A DNA stretch of 64,000 nucleotides from Brachycybe producta (GCA_036925085.1 JAUPFP010000004.1:6398329-6462328); one strand, 5' to 3'. Counted from the stretch's first letter, positions 1 through 11,814 are shown. Numbers and translations are program-made. The notes: generated by a model from the letters alone, not told the origin.

Positions 1-609
1 TACTTGCTCGCGTTGTTCTGTTTGCTGTGGCCAGTGTCCAAACTTTTAACAGAACACGTTTGCAAACATGTGTGCAACGTGTTCTCAGAACCACCAATGC
101 GTTGTGTATTAAAATACATTCATTGAGGTGCTTAGAGCTAATTTTATGTGAACTGAAAAACTGAGTTGTTTTGTTGCAGCTGAAGATGGCTAAACACAAT
201 AGGTGAAACACATATTCATTTTCAGCTTACTGCTTCAATACAAGAATTTCATCTTCAGCTCACTAGTAAATGCACCTTAAGAAAACAAGCTTTAAACAGA
301 CTTCAGGACTGCCAAGTATTGCCGTGTGTCTGTCTAGTGCTTGCCACGTTCTTATAACACCATTTAGTATCTTGTGACAAATTGCTTACATTAATTATCT
401 AAAGTGTCAAACGAACTGACAAGAATCTTTTTCTAAGAATTTCGAATTGGAACTGAAAAAAGGTGATTCTTCGAATACATTAATAGAGATTGGTTTTAAT
501 CACTAACATGAAGGTTTCTATTATACAGACTTGAATCTGGATTTTTTACATAAGCTAAATAAAACACAATGCAAGAGGTGCCTCAATACTTGACAAAAAT
601 CCTATTCAT
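1..609. other. AT-rich non-coding stretch, nothing recognised
   Basis: No exon-like reading frame, RNA gene or clear repeat was recognised. It lies upstream of the Dpr exons and may be intron or 5' flank. Confidence 0.4.
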
Positions 610-960
610 TTAAGGTGACTGTAGAGATATTTATTTTGTTTTTGTCCCCCTTCCCCTTCCCCCTCCCCCCCCCCTCTATGATGGCACGCCGACTGAAGAG
701 ATATTTATTATAAAAAATAAAATTGTCTTCACGAAAAACGCTTCAATATTTCTCGACAGCTTTTCCTCCCATTCTCGGATGGCGCGCCTGCATGGCTAAT
801 ATTCCTCCACTGGCGCTTTTGAGGAAATTTATGTTTTTCAAGCGAACGTTTTTCAGGAGAAAAAACGCAAATTATTTTAGATACTAAAATAATTGGTTAT
901 AATGCTAATTGTTTTTTCGTGATGACGTCTTTAAAAATAAACTTTATGACATTAAATCCA
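610..960 (+). repeat. Dispersed TTAA-flanked repeat, family copy 1
   Basis: It begins TTAA followed by GGTGACTGTAGAGATATTTA and a T-rich, C-rich run ending near a GGCACGCC motif. The second half (about 830-950) has TTTCAAGCGAACGTTTTTCA and then a stretch ending in AAATAAACTTTA. The same order of motifs occurs, reverse-complemented, at 13100-13320, and parts recur at 17480-17760 and 31138-32884. One end has the TTAA that flanks the 31138-32884 copy; the other end is not defined. Confidence 0.6.
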
Positions 961-999
961 TAGTACTTTGAATCTTCTGACCAATTTTGTACTCATAAG

Positions 1000-1790
1000 G
1001 TGCCGTATGTCGTTTGTCGTAGTACTTTTTGCGTCTTTCGTGCGTTTCTTTCAGGTTTCTTCTGGCTTTTCTAATTCTGCTTCTTGGTGTTCCTCTGCTT
1101 GCTGTCGACGAGGTTTCCGGCCTCTGCCTCTACGAATCTTGGTTGTTCTGGAACTAGGTTCTCGACTTTTTTTTGAAGTTCCCGTCCAAACATGAGTCTG
1201 TGTGGTGTAAACTTCGTAGATGAGTGTACCAACGAATTATATGCCTCTAGCACACTATAGAGTTTACTAGCCCAATCGGTTTGCTTCTTTCCTGGGGTTA
1301 GATAACTCTTCATCGTCTGTATGATGTTCTTGTTTGTTTGTTTGGCAAGACCATTACTTTGTGGATGGTACGCTGCCATTGTTTCATGCTCGATACCATA
1401 CTTTTTGAAAAATGTCTGGGTATTTCCTGCAACGAACGGTGTTCCTTGATCCGAAATGATCTTCGTTGGTCTTCCGAAGGTTTTCCTCACTTTTTTTTAA
1501 GGAAGTTGATGACGATTTGTGCTGTCGTATTCTTGACTGCTGTTGTGACACAGCAGTAGAATGTGCTTGGTTCCTCTAACCGATGACACTAATAGTCCAA
1601 CAGAGTCCATTCCCCAGCATTCACAAGTTTCACCAATGGGCATCTCCTGGAGGAACCATTCAGGTTTCTCTACGCAACTTGTGAAGCTAACAAATCTCGC
1701 AAGAATTGGCATATTCAAAGATGTCATGTTTCATATTGTTCCAATAAAGAGGAGATGCCTGTCTATTAAGTTACATTAATTATACACGGT
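1000..1790 (-). pseudogene. Ty3/Gypsy-type integrase remnant
   Basis: Decayed integrase core of an LTR retrotransposon; in a live element it would insert element DNA into the chromosome. Seen on the minus strand: a frame at about 1727-1560 with a CECWGMDSVG block (first catalytic Asp in MDSVG), then a frame at 1490-1071 with the second Asp in ISDQGTPF, a YHPQSNGLAKQTN block and a TPHRLMFGRE block typical of the core's C-terminal side. The frame shifts at least twice (near 1560 and 1497). In the third catalytic block the usual Glu of the G-L-x-E-R motif reads Lys and the next Arg reads Gln. Both fit C-to-T type decay, so the enzyme would be dead even if in frame. No protease or reverse transcriptase is recognisable beside it. 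Confidence 0.85.
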
Positions 1791-1799
1791 GAGAATAAA

Positions 1800-2900
1800 T
1801 GCAATTCGTCACAATAAGGAATTTTATTTTTCAAATGTTGGTGTAACAATTGGAGAAAAAGGTAAAATTGAAAAATTCCGAGGAGTACTGAGCAGTGAGT
1901 AGTACCCCTTAGAAAGTTTCAATGGGTGCTTGAGTTAAAGTGCACCCGCTCATTCGGTGCTTTTATAGCCACTCATTTGGGTGTTTTCTAAGTGTTTCCT
2001 GCATACACTAACACTATTTGAAAACGACAACATTCTTTGAAAATGGCTTCAAATACACCCAGGTTCGGATATGTAGCTGCTTTGAAATGCTCTGAAAAGG
2101 TCTCAGAAGGGCTCATCTGGTCCTAGACCTCTCAAAAACTTTCAAAAATTACAAAGATTCAAGAACTTTTTAAATTAAAAAATGTGAACTGTCATCGGTT
2201 GTTTCTCTTGTGTGGATGGTTGCAATTAAAGTCTTATAATTCCTGTTGACACTTGTCTCTTGATTATATTTCTTCAATAGTATTGTTACCCCTATGTGGA
2301 CATTACATTTGAGAGAGACTTTGTGTCAGTAACATGTTTCACTATTACAGACACAATGTTTTTTCTTCTTGCTACATGTTTCGTGGTTATGGAAACATCT
2401 GGCGACATTGGCGAACATAAGTGTTTGAAACGATTTGCCTCTTTGTAGTACAGGCTTAAGGATTTACTTTGAAGAATCTCCCTCATAGTGTTTTTGTGGA
2501 TTTATTCAGTTAGCAAAATAGAGTATTTATATTAGAAGCTGGTGGTAGCCTTCAATAAATGTGTTGAAAGAGTTTAGAACTTCGTACGGTACATAGTACA
2601 ATTCGTATTCGTACATAGTGGCTATTAATCGACAGAATTTCCTAAGAAAAAAAAATGATATCTCCGAATGTAGGGCGAGTCAGAATAAACGGTATGGCTT
2701 CTTACAGGGCAACGACCACGGCCGACTAAATAGATGAACCGACAAAGAAGATGGGACATGTTCCATTTTTTTCCACAGATCCGATTGTCGGCTGTGTAAT
2801 GGAACCAGTACACGGCCGAGGACACGCGCACGAAGTACTTGTCCGGTGGTTTATAGTGTTTATATAGGTTCTAGACAGTACGCGTGCATGATGGCAGGCA
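1800..2900. other. Non-coding stretch, nothing recognised
   Basis: No supported gene. Short minus-strand frames at 2292-2486 and 2625-2920 have no recognisable domain. Confidence 0.35.
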
Positions 2901-2904
2901 TCCA

Positions 2905-3010
2905 CACACAAGCACAACAACAGACAAACTGACGGTCGTGTGCGCTGACCTGACTACAATCTAGTCTGTCACCGACTGTTTGTCGTCTGCGCTCGCCCTT
3001 ATACAAATGA
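2905..3010 (+). repeat. Diverged dispersed repeat, copy 1 of pair
   Basis: It shares the segment AAACTGACGGTCGTGTGC and, further on, a TGTCGTCTGC-type block ending in CTCGCCCT with 3604-3722. A third trace of the end (CGCCCTTATACAA) is at about 3890. Unit identity unknown. Confidence 0.55.
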
Positions 3011-3599
3011 AACCTGGCAAGGTTTTTTTTTTTACTATCTAGGCATAAAGAAGATATTTTTTTTTCGTTTCGAATTATTAGATAAGTGACATGAAAAAAT
3101 TATTTTAAGATGCCGCTTTTTACATAAAACAATTTGCAAATATTTTCTAAATTTGCATATGTATATGTCTTCCACAACAGTACAGAAAACATTGATTGTG
3201 GGTTTCTTTGATGTATTCTGCATAGATGATACAGCATTCTTGTAACACTCTTGGTAGTTGTGATATGTCACTTGTGTGCAACCAGTGAAGTATTTTAACA
3301 GGGCTGTCATTGTCACTGATTTGCATTTGCAGTGATGATACAGAATACAATTGCTGACAACAATACACTTTTTTGTGTGTATTTTTGCAAATGCCACAAG
3401 AGGATACTGTGTGGGCTCTGTGACACTGTTCAGAAGACATGCACTAGGTTATTGTCAACAGTAGCTGGATAAGGATTTAAGTGATAGGGTGTGTAATTGG
3501 ATTCATTGTTAAACAATGGAAAACAAAGAGGTGTTATTGATGGTGCTGTATTAGATTGGGCAATGGTTACATTAGGGGTTCCTCAGGATAGTGATCTTG

Positions 3600-3725
3600 T
3601 TTCACGCACAACCACAAACAAACTGACGGTCGTGTGCACTTGCGTTTTGTCGACCTTAGACATCTGACAGACTGTTACAACCTGGTCCGTTACCAACTGT
3701 CTGTTGTCTGCACTCGCCCTAAAAC
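3600..3725 (+). repeat. Diverged dispersed repeat, copy 2 of pair
   Basis: Homologous to 2905-3010 with the same order of blocks: CAAACTGACGGTCGTGTGC, then CTGTCTGTTGTCTGCACTCG. Between the copies is about 590 bp of unrelated AT-rich sequence. Confidence 0.55.
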
Positions 3726-3729
3726 TCAA

Positions 3730-5006
3730 TGACTCACAACGTTGTACTCTAATATGGTGATGAGCTAGCTACCAGTAATTATCTTGTTCGGTAGCCGATG
3801 CTCGACTAGGTTTGCACTGATGCGACTTCAGGTGAGACACTCGAGTCACTCCTTAAGTCAGGGTAGGAATCAATGCTCCACACTGTTTTCGCCCTTATAC
3901 AATTTGAAAACTCTTTCATAAATTGCTTCAAAAAGGCATTTTACCTGTTTTACTGCACCATAAACTAAAGCCTTTCTCAAAAGGGTGTTTTAAGGCTTTG
4001 TGTTTCATATAAAAACTATTTTTGACCTAATCTTTCATGTCTAACTTTTCTTGTAATGAGTCCTTTTGCTTTAATTTTATTAACTAGAGTGACAGTAACG
4101 TGGAGAGAATTATGTTTTTCATTAATTTGTTGTAGACCTAATTGTTTTGTTTATAATTAATAACAAACAGTGTGAGTTTTTTTAGAACGCTTACACTGTT
4201 TAATTTGAAGATGTTTTAAGCTCCTTGTACTCTTTTTACATATATTTTTTAATAATATTTGAGAGCCTCTTATTCTTTTCTAGTTAGGTTAATCCTTTTA
4301 ATTCTTTAATTTTAGTACAACAGATGTTATGCTTTTTTTTTTGCTTCATCGTTTCTTTAGTATTTTGATACTTTTTCTTGTTTTTAAGTGTTTAAGTGTT
4401 GCAGTTCATGCTTTGAATTAAAAAAAAAAAGATTAACATGAGAGAAAATCAATTTTAATTTCAAAATAACTATATGAATAATTGAATAGAAAATCATTAT
4501 TAATTAATTTGCGCAAGTATTTTTTTTACTTTATTTTCTATAGTACATGTAAATATGTTGCCATCAAATTGAAACATTAGTAATGTTGTGAAATCTTTAG
4601 TTAATTATAAAACTATTAATTCGTTAGTAAATCTGCGCATTAACTACAAATTGTCGGCAGATTGCAGAATACCTTTATCAACATGCCAGTCTAAATAATA
4701 GATTGGCAACATTTTGTATTTTTTTATTATTATTAATTTACTCATTTTAAACATGTTTTTTTTTCATATGAATAAAAATGAGCAAAACCTTTTTTACTCC
4801 AGAATTTTTTAGTATTAGTGACAAGTTTGATGAATAAAACAAATTCTAATTGCATTATGCATGCTAGTGCTCTGAGATAGAACTTACTTATAAAAAAATT
4901 AAGTGTAATTTTTAAGGTGTTTTGAAAGTAATGGTGTCGTGACAAGTTACATTTAATAGTAAGTATAGTTACTTTTGAAAGCAATTGTTCTAACACTGTC
5001 TTGTCT
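3730..5006. other. AT-rich non-coding stretch, nothing recognised
   Basis: Homopolymer-rich DNA without a supported gene. The minus frame at 4742-5041 runs into the tandem repeat that follows and has no recognisable domain. Confidence 0.35.
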
Positions 5007-5460
5007 AGGGCGCATGAAATCCTTTGCAACGGCCTAGTCATTGTCTAGAATTTTAACCTATCTGCAGCAGTGTTTTGAAGTTGATGATTTTACAAATTGA
5101 CTTGTATGACTTTGCAGAATGCCTGATTATTTCATTTTGCCAGTGCGACCAATACAAGAGGGCACGTGAAACCCTTGCTACGGCCTAGTCATTGTCTGGA
5201 ATTTTAACCATTGTGCAGCAGTGTTTTACGGTTGATGATTTTTCAAATTGACTGGTCTTGCTTTGCGAAATGCCTGATTTTTTTTCATTTTGCCAGTGCG
5301 ACCAATACAACAGGGCACATGAAACCCTTGCTACGGCCTAGTCATTGTCTAGAATTTTAACCAATGTGCAGCAGTGTTTTGAAGTTGATGATTGTACAAA
5401 TTGACTGGTCTGACTTTGCAGAATGCCTGATTTTTTAATTTTGCCAGTGCGACCAATATA
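5007..5460 (+). repeat. Three tandem copies of a ~152-bp unit
   Basis: Each unit starts AGGGC(A/G)C(A/G)TGAAA, contains ACGGCCTAGTCATTGTCT and GCAGCAGTGTTTT, and ends TTTTGCCAGTGCGACCAATA. Starts are at about 5007, 5159 and 5312, giving periods of 152 and 153 bp. Copies differ by scattered substitutions. No reading frame is conserved. Confidence 0.85.
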
Positions 5461-6780
5461 TATATGCTTGAATTATTTTGAATGTTAAGATATTTTTGCA
5501 TCACTTGCATAAAGCATTTAGATTATATGTAATACTCAAACAAAAACTAAATTGCTTTTAAATAACTTTAGTCACATACGTGTAATCTTCCTTTTTTAAA
5601 AAAAAAAAACAAGAAAAAAAAAACAAAATTGCTACCTATGCCTAGCATAGAATTTACAAAGGATTTTACTCATGACTCAAGAGAATATTTTTAGGATCTT
5701 CTGTGGGATTCCATTTTTTCTGGTATATAAACGCTTATTTATTACTGATGACCAACTTAATACTCAAACGAGCCGCATTCCAGCAACGACAAAGATTACT
5801 GAGAACGTTTTTGATATTTTTTGTTGTTGTTGTTTGCTGTATTTTTTACTGAGCTCTTAAACTTTTTTTTTACAGTGTCAAGTTTCATTTGACTTCTGTT
5901 GCTTTTTTTACATAATTTTTTTTTTTTGAAAAAAAAAAAAGAGCCGCGTTTAGGAAACTTATACTGTGTAATATGACTTATCAATGCGCAATGCTAAAAA
6001 TACAAATAACATTTGTGGTATTTGATCCACTAAATTTCAGCTTTATCGAGTTCTATGAATTTGTGCATTACGGTAGAGTTATTTATCATATAAAAACATA
6101 CACATGGTGATACACTTTATATAGCCTGTTATATTTATACCTACAGAGTGAACACAAAAAATATTTTAAGCCAAGTTCTCACATGCATAAAAAAAGCTAA
6201 CTTAAAATGAAATTTGTTGTATCTCAATAATTTTATTCTATTTTTTTTGTCAGAAAGTAGACAGAAAAGAAAGCTGAACTGGTTTCAACTTTTTTTTACT
6301 TTGCCGAGCCGAATTACATTTTGTCATCTAATACTAAGGTATCCTGCAGATGCACAATAGGTTATGTGACATGACTGGACTTCTGCCAGCCATTTCTGCT
6401 GATTTTGCTCGGCACCGCCACTCGCAACTCCAGTCTTTTGTGGCATGCCTGGACCTTCGTTTGGAGAGATCCAGGCAGTTCCTTTGTCTTGACTTTTCAC
6501 TCCTCGTGGTCGAAATTCGTATTTAAAGAGAAAGTGAGAATCACTTGATCCTCCGAAAGTAGAAATAACTGAGACAACACCAGTTATGATACAGTAAATG
6601 TAACACTTGGTACATAAACCGACTTTACAAACTGTGATCAAATCTGAATGATCATAATATTTAAGTAACTTTGAAACTTAAAGATATTTCTCTCTGCAGA
6701 AATATTTTTTAAGTTCAAAAAGAACTTAAATATATACTTTTCCAACATACTGTAGTAACTGTACTTAAAACTTCCAGATT
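5461..6780. other. AT-rich non-coding stretch, nothing recognised
   Basis: Poly(A)/poly(T) runs dominate (for example around 5600 and 5925). The minus frame 6324-6641 is open for 105 codons but shows no known domain. Confidence 0.35.
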
Positions 6781-6789
6781 TTCCAACTG

Positions 6790-6905
6790 CCGGAGGTTAC
6801 CTTGCATGCCAGTTTTATTCTTTTGGCCCTTGGGAGGGACCACTGTCAACCACAGGTTAAACTGACCAATACTTTTTGGGACAATATTCTTGAAAATCAT
6901 TTTGG
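6790..6905 (-). repeat. LTR-like fragment
   Basis: It contains TTTTGGCCCTTGGGAGGGAC, then a CACTGTCAACC block and a CTGACCAATAC block. The same order is at 30490-30570, and a looser version occurs in the LTR family at 58953-59846 (GGGAGGGGCAACTGTCACC, later GACCAACTGG). Probably a decayed LTR piece. Confidence 0.4.
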
Positions 6906-6984
6906 GATATTTCTTGCGCACTGGTTTTTCTGATTTTTTGTTATTTCGATTTTTATTTTCTGATTTCTTTTTTTTTTCAAGCAT

Positions 6985-8029
6985 GTGGGACCTAATCCTT
7001 ACACTTGTAAAATTTTATAGAAAATTAACGAACTGTAGCGTGAAATTCGCGTTTACATCGGGTCAATGAATAAATTCTCAAAACTCTCAATCGTAATATT
7101 GTAATTCACATGAGACTAGAATTGGTTCAAACTATAAAGTAATGCAGTAGCAATATACTCGTAAGGTGGCTTTCTACATGTGCATGTGCTTTGTGCAGAC
7201 TTAACTACATTCTGCGCGTGTGCAATGGAGAGCCACCTAGCATTGATGTTGCATTGCGTAAAGGTCTCTGAACCAGCTCTTATGCAGTGGATTTGTTGAC
7301 ATCGTGGCTGCTATGGCTGCTATGTCAAAGAGTGTGGCAGAGTCTGGATAAACGCTTTGGCCGGGTTCAGTTCCGTAGGATGTACATGTTGTATTTTGCG
7401 AGCTTGGAAATGAACTCAATGCAGTCAATGAGATCGATGCTGACAAATTGATATTTTGTAGTTCGATAATCGGATTATTCCAAAAGTCTATATAGGCCTG
7501 ACTCAATGTTCTTTGATCGAAATTGTGATATTTTTTTGTACACGATACATCGGCATTTAGCATAAGGCCTACTATTTTTTTTACCAAAATTACTGTTTAG
7601 GGTGCAATTTTAATTATACTTTTATGTCATGTATGGCGGTTTTAAAGGCGATAGGCCTATATCGCCTGTGTATATCACGCGATTTATTACGTTTTTTTTA
7701 AATGTTAATTTTATTATTGTATACTTGATAAAACCGGGGCAGACTGGCCTATAAAAAAATCGAACATTTTCTCGGTGGGCCGGTTTTTTTCTTTCTCATT
7801 GAGTGCAGATTTTATAACGAAACTCGATTAAAGTTTCATAAAAGAAAAATAGCGGAAAGTTGATTTTTTTTTAATGAAATAAAAAAAAAATTTGCTCGCT
7901 ACGCTCGCTGTACGTTAGTGAAAAACAATCAAAGAAATTGACACGTTTCTTGTTAGTAAAAATTTCTTTTGGTTCTATTATCAGAACCAAATGAAATTTT
8001 TGATGGAATTCTAGTAATTTCTGTGCTTC
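6985..8029. other. Non-coding stretch with a short inverted repeat
   Basis: Arms AAGGTGGCT (7163) and AGCCACCT (7210) face each other about 40 bp apart. The minus frame 7237-7587 (116 codons) was inspected and carries no family signature I recognise. Confidence 0.3.
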
Positions 8030-8230
8030 CTTTAATCCTTGCCTTGTTTCCATTGGGGTGAAATTTGAACTTTTTTTAAAAATTCCAACTAGTGGAAAAT
8101 ATAACAAACGTGGCCTTCGCCTATGACAGTGACTGGGCGGGGCCAACGAGTGTGACGAGTGTTCACCAGTTGAATTTTTTTAAAAAAAGTTTAAATTTTC
8201 ACCCCATTGGAAAGAAGGCCTTACGGCCAG
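8030..8230. repeat. Foldback (inverted repeat) element
   Basis: The left arm near 8040-8090 (CCATTGGGGTGAAATTTGAA, T-run, then TTCCAACTAGTGG) is the reverse complement of the right arm near 8161-8220 (CCAGTTGAAT, A-run, AAATTTTCACCCCATTGG). Arms are about 50 bp with some mismatches and the spacer is about 70 bp. It lies about 500 bp before the first Dpr exon seen here. Confidence 0.7.
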
Positions 8231-8739
8231 TAAATCATTTTTTTCGGGCCGTTTCTTTTTTCTTCTCGCAAATTCGCGCTAAAGTTCTACCACTAGCTCA
8301 TCTGATTTAACTTTTTATATAATTTTGAATTCGTTTGTATTCATCCTGTATTCGTGGTGCAAATGCCAAGGTGTGTGTGTGAATAAATTTACAAATTTCA
8401 ACTGTATAAGATACATATAAAAATATATCTCTAAAAAAAGGACCTATTGAGAAATATCAGAAAAAAAAAACTAAGTCTAACTTCTTCATTTCTTCTGCTC
8501 TAATGCAGTTGAATGTTGTTTAAAAACGTTCACGACAATGTAAGCTTTTAGCATACATAGCCTGTGACTGAAATCATTTTTGTTCAAATAATGTATTTTG
8601 AACCAAAAAAAATGCTTCTATTTTTTTTTTCTGGCAAAAAAAAAAGAACAATTTTTTATATTTTATCTAGACATAGGCGGTTGAAAAATAAATTGAACTC
8701 ATTTTTTTTCTCTTCTTTCTATCTTGTTTATATATATAG

Positions 8740-8953
8740 GTATCATGGATTCGTCGCAAAGATTATCATATCCTCACGAATGCACAATACACATACACGA
8801 CTGATCAACGCTTCCAAGCCATACATCAGGATCGTACTGATGACTGGACCTTGCAAATCAAATATGTTCAAAAGAGAGATGCTGGAATCTATGAATGTCA
8901 AGTGACGTGGGAAAAGGGTGTTACAAGCTGGTTTGTAACACTCAACGTTGTAG
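8740..8953 (+). CDS. dpr: Dpr-family protein, exon for second half of Ig domain 1
   Basis: Internal exon of a Dpr (defective proboscis extension response) cell-surface Ig protein. In Drosophila, Dprs pair with DIP proteins in neuronal recognition (established for the family). The 71 codons open VSWIRRKDYHIL, continue YTYTTDQRFQAIH and DDWTLQIKYVQKRDAG, and hold the second Ig cysteine in DAGIYECQV (Cys53 of the exon), then strand G ending LNVV. This order of motifs is characteristic of Dpr Ig1. The acceptor is a pyrimidine-rich tract ending TATATAG at 8739; the donor is G|GTAAAGT after 8953 (phase 1). The first Ig cysteine must be on an upstream exon, which I could not find in 1-8739. DIP or lachesin is less likely because the terminal exon follows directly after Ig2. 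Confidence 0.92.
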
Positions 8954-9255
8954 GTAAAGTCCTATATATGTTTTTTATTTTTTTTTTTTTTACCAGTAGC
9001 ACTAAAAACAGTATCAGTGGAACCTTACCAAATAGTGAAATATCAAATATATTAGACTTTATGCTGTGGTCAACTAATACCCCTTTTTACTGTCTAAAAA
9101 GTGGTGACGGTCCAAAGTCTGTTGATGAACGGCATCGGGTGTCGGCATCTCGTGCCTAGATCAGGCCCACGTGGTTTTTTATGGACGTAACCGGATCAAA
9201 CTCGGGCACTCGTCTTCCATAGACACTATTGGTGACCGTAAAAGGTTTATGCTCC

Positions 9256-10317
9256 CAGGGCCCTATAACACAACCTCTACAAGTCTACAACTTGTAGATG
9301 TGTAGCTTGTAGCTACAAGTCCCATAACACAAACTGAGTAAATGAGACTTGTAAAAATGGATGTAAATTCTACAATTGTAAATTAATTTTACTAGACTTG
9401 TTATTACTATTGTGAGCAAACAGTGATTTTCATAGTATTTTGGTAGCTCGTTTCTTCCTTGATCGCATTGTAACCACACGAGGAATATTGGAGGTGCATT
9501 AATAGCAATGGATGGAAGACGTCCTCCTGAGTAGGGTTGAAATCTCTCAGAAGGATGGTGACCATCTATTTCTGATCGACCCCACTGTCACGACCCACTG
9601 GGTGTTACACTATTGTAAAAAAAAAATTAATTGGTTAAGATGGGAAAATTACTTGTTTTTTCTAGTTTATGTTTAAATTTTAATTTTATAGTGGTTTTCT
9701 ACAAGACAGTGTAACTAAATCTGCAATTTTTGTTCAGCTGACAAACTGTAAATTCTATTAAGTTTATTTTGAAAAGTTCCGCCAATTTTGGGCCAAAATA
9801 TTTTCAAATTCTAACTTAATCTTAATTTTTTTTAAATTGAAAGACATTTGCATAGTCGGAGCACTTGTAAAATCATTCTACCCAGGGTCTGAGGCTTGTA
9901 GATAAATGATAACACTTGTTGACTTTTCTGTAATACAAAATACAAGTTAATAAGTCATCGATGCTCCAAGAGTTTACGCCCCGAGGGAGTAAATCTTTTT
10001 ACCCGTTCTCAACCTATTACGGCGCTGGTCAGTTTCAGGCCGCATAAACCCAGAAATGACCACAGTTGGCCGTTTCAGGGCCCGGCTTGCCGACTCACTT
10101 TGCCGTATTCCAACCGACCAGAGATGGTCAGTGCTTTTCGACAGCAAAGAAGTGTGTGTTACAGAATCAGTCTACAAGAGTGGAATTTCCTTTGTAGCTA
10201 GCTACAAGTCAAACTCTTGTAGAGCACAAGTGTGCTTATGTCATAGGAAATATACAAATGTTTATTATGTCTAACAACTTGTAGGACTTCTAGAGTTTGT
10301 GTTATTATAGGCTCCAA
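9256..10317. mobile_element. Non-autonomous hAT-like element with subterminal CTTGTAG motifs
   Basis: It begins CAGGGCCCTATAACACAACC and ends with a segment whose reverse complement reads TTGGAGCCTATAATAACACA. The inverted similarity continues through CTCTACAAGT / CTCTAGAAGT, about 30 bp in all. CTTGTAG or CTACAAG occurs many times, in both orientations, near both ends (9275-9355, 9860-9955, 10170-10290); such repeats are where transposases of this class often bind. No transposase frame remains. A clean 8-bp target duplication is not visible. It lies in the 12.6-kb Dpr intron. Confidence 0.7.
9520..9600 (+). repeat. Dispersed repeat shared with 22280-22330
   Basis: AGAAGGATGGTGACC followed by ATTTCTGATCG matches AGAAAGGTGGTTACC followed by ATTTCTGATCG at about 22293-22320. 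It lies inside the hAT-like element at 9256-10317. Short and diverged. Confidence 0.45.
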
Positions 10318-10634
10318 GGAGTAAACTCTCGAAGTAATTTGACTAATTTACCATTTATAAGAAAAACGTTACATAAAAGGAGTGATGTGGTAAGAAGAGA
10401 TCATTGCTGTGGTAGATAATGTAGATTGAGGCCATTTGACGTTACTAATTAATTTTCAAGAAGCCGTTTGAGTTGTACACATAGCGAGATCCATGGATGA
10501 CGGCTTTTCAAAAACTTAAGGGGTACTCATGCAGCGGTTCAAATGTTTTTTTTTTTGTGTGGGTAGTCCCAATCAAGGGCGTCCAAGTTTAATTTACTGC
10601 TCCTCTTTCATTCATGTGGTTTTTTTTCCCTTGT

Positions 10635-10775
10635 GCTTAATTTTTGGTGTGAGCAATTTTCTCTGTGGGCAGTTTTTCGTGTGAATATTTTTCGGTGTGA
10701 GTAATTTTCCACGTGGGCAATTTTTTGTGTGGGCATTTTTTTTTGGTGTCAGCAATTTTCCATGTGCGCAATTAT
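10635..10775 (+). repeat. Imperfect tandem repeat of GTG(A/G)GCAATTTTC-like units
   Basis: About seven degenerate units of 17-22 bp, for example GTGTGAGCAATTTTCT, GTGGGCAGTTTTTC and GTGGGCAATTTTTTGT. Within the Dpr intron; the read-through frame on the minus strand is repeat-derived. Confidence 0.7.
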
Positions 10776-11122
10776 GACAGTGGGGTTTTATTTTCTCTGC
10801 GTGAATTTCGTGTGAGCTTTTCCCCATATGCATAGCAAAAAATGCTAGAAAATAAGAACTTTTATCAACTTAAAGCTAAGAAACTAAAAACTTGTAAAGC
10901 ATATACTTTATATAGTGTATTTTTTATGTTCATCATGCATATTTTATTAGTGTGTTTTGTTGATTTTGCCTCTTTTCCTCTTGAGTCACAAAATTCATGT
11001 GTAGACCTTGGAGCTGTACTAGAGGGCATGCATGCATATTGCATTACATTTTCAGTTCTATAGGGTTGTGGAAAGGAGGTAGAAGGGCAAATGGGCGTCA
11101 TTCATTCATTCATTCGTTATTT

Positions 11123-11150
11123 TGCAATGCTATATATATATAGCATTGCA
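11123..11150. repeat. Perfect 28-bp palindrome
   Basis: Arms TGCAATGCTA and TAGCATTGCA flank an alternating TA core. It could extrude a cruciform. No known function. Confidence 0.85.
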
Positions 11151-11560
11151 CATATGCTTATATATATGTTTTCACTATATATTAATGCATCATTTTTATG
11201 ACAACTTCTCACATGATGGTTTCTCACTTAAAGGCATACATGTATATACTTTTTATCATCATCATCATGTGACTTTTTTTAACATTTGTTGCTCCTCAGA
11301 ACAATAACGATCTTATAGGTTTGGTAAAAAAATAACATAAATTTGTATGGCATATGGGTATAGATGGATGGATGAATGGATTGATGTTATATTTTTTTTA
11401 GAGTGGGATAAAAAATCTGATCTAAACATTTTGCATGTTGTTCAATGACTCAGTGAGATGCAACTGTTTAAACCCGAAAACATTACATCAACTATATAAT
11501 AATTATTGTTTGCAAATCTTGAATTATCTCAGAATTTATTCCAAGCCATATAATGATCTT

Positions 11561-11671
11561 GTTAAACACCCAAACTGTTAGTGGATCTGCAAAATTCAAA
11601 CACCTAAAATGTATTGAATTTTGCAGATTCACTAGCAGTTTGGAGGTTTTCCAGATTGCCCAGGCAATCTG
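11561..11671. repeat. Inverted repeat followed by a second small hairpin
   Basis: The left arm through AACTGTTAGTGGATCTGCAA (11573) pairs with a right arm ending in TTGCAGATTCACTAGCAGTT (to 11640). Arms are roughly 38 bp around a 12-nt loop with few mismatches. Directly after, CAGATTGCC-CA-GGCAATCTG (11652-11671) is a perfect 9-bp hairpin. Confidence 0.8.
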
Positions 11672-11814
11672 CAGATTGACTGATTCTGCAGGTTGTTAGT
11701 AACATATGCACTGAAAGGTGATTATACTAAAGTATTATAATTCTATATTTGCATAGTGTTTAATTTTCCCCTCAGAAGATGCCACTGTGCCAGTAAGCGA
11801 AAGGTCTTTAAAAA

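Noticed and set aside
7237-7587. 116-codon minus-strand frame as a possible gene
   Set aside because: No recognisable family, no exon signals or neighbours; left as unassigned.
1-8739. Missing upstream Dpr exon (first Ig cysteine)
   Set aside because: A TATTGCCGTGTG motif near 316 was checked, but its frame stops at once; no convincing exon found, so none is reported.
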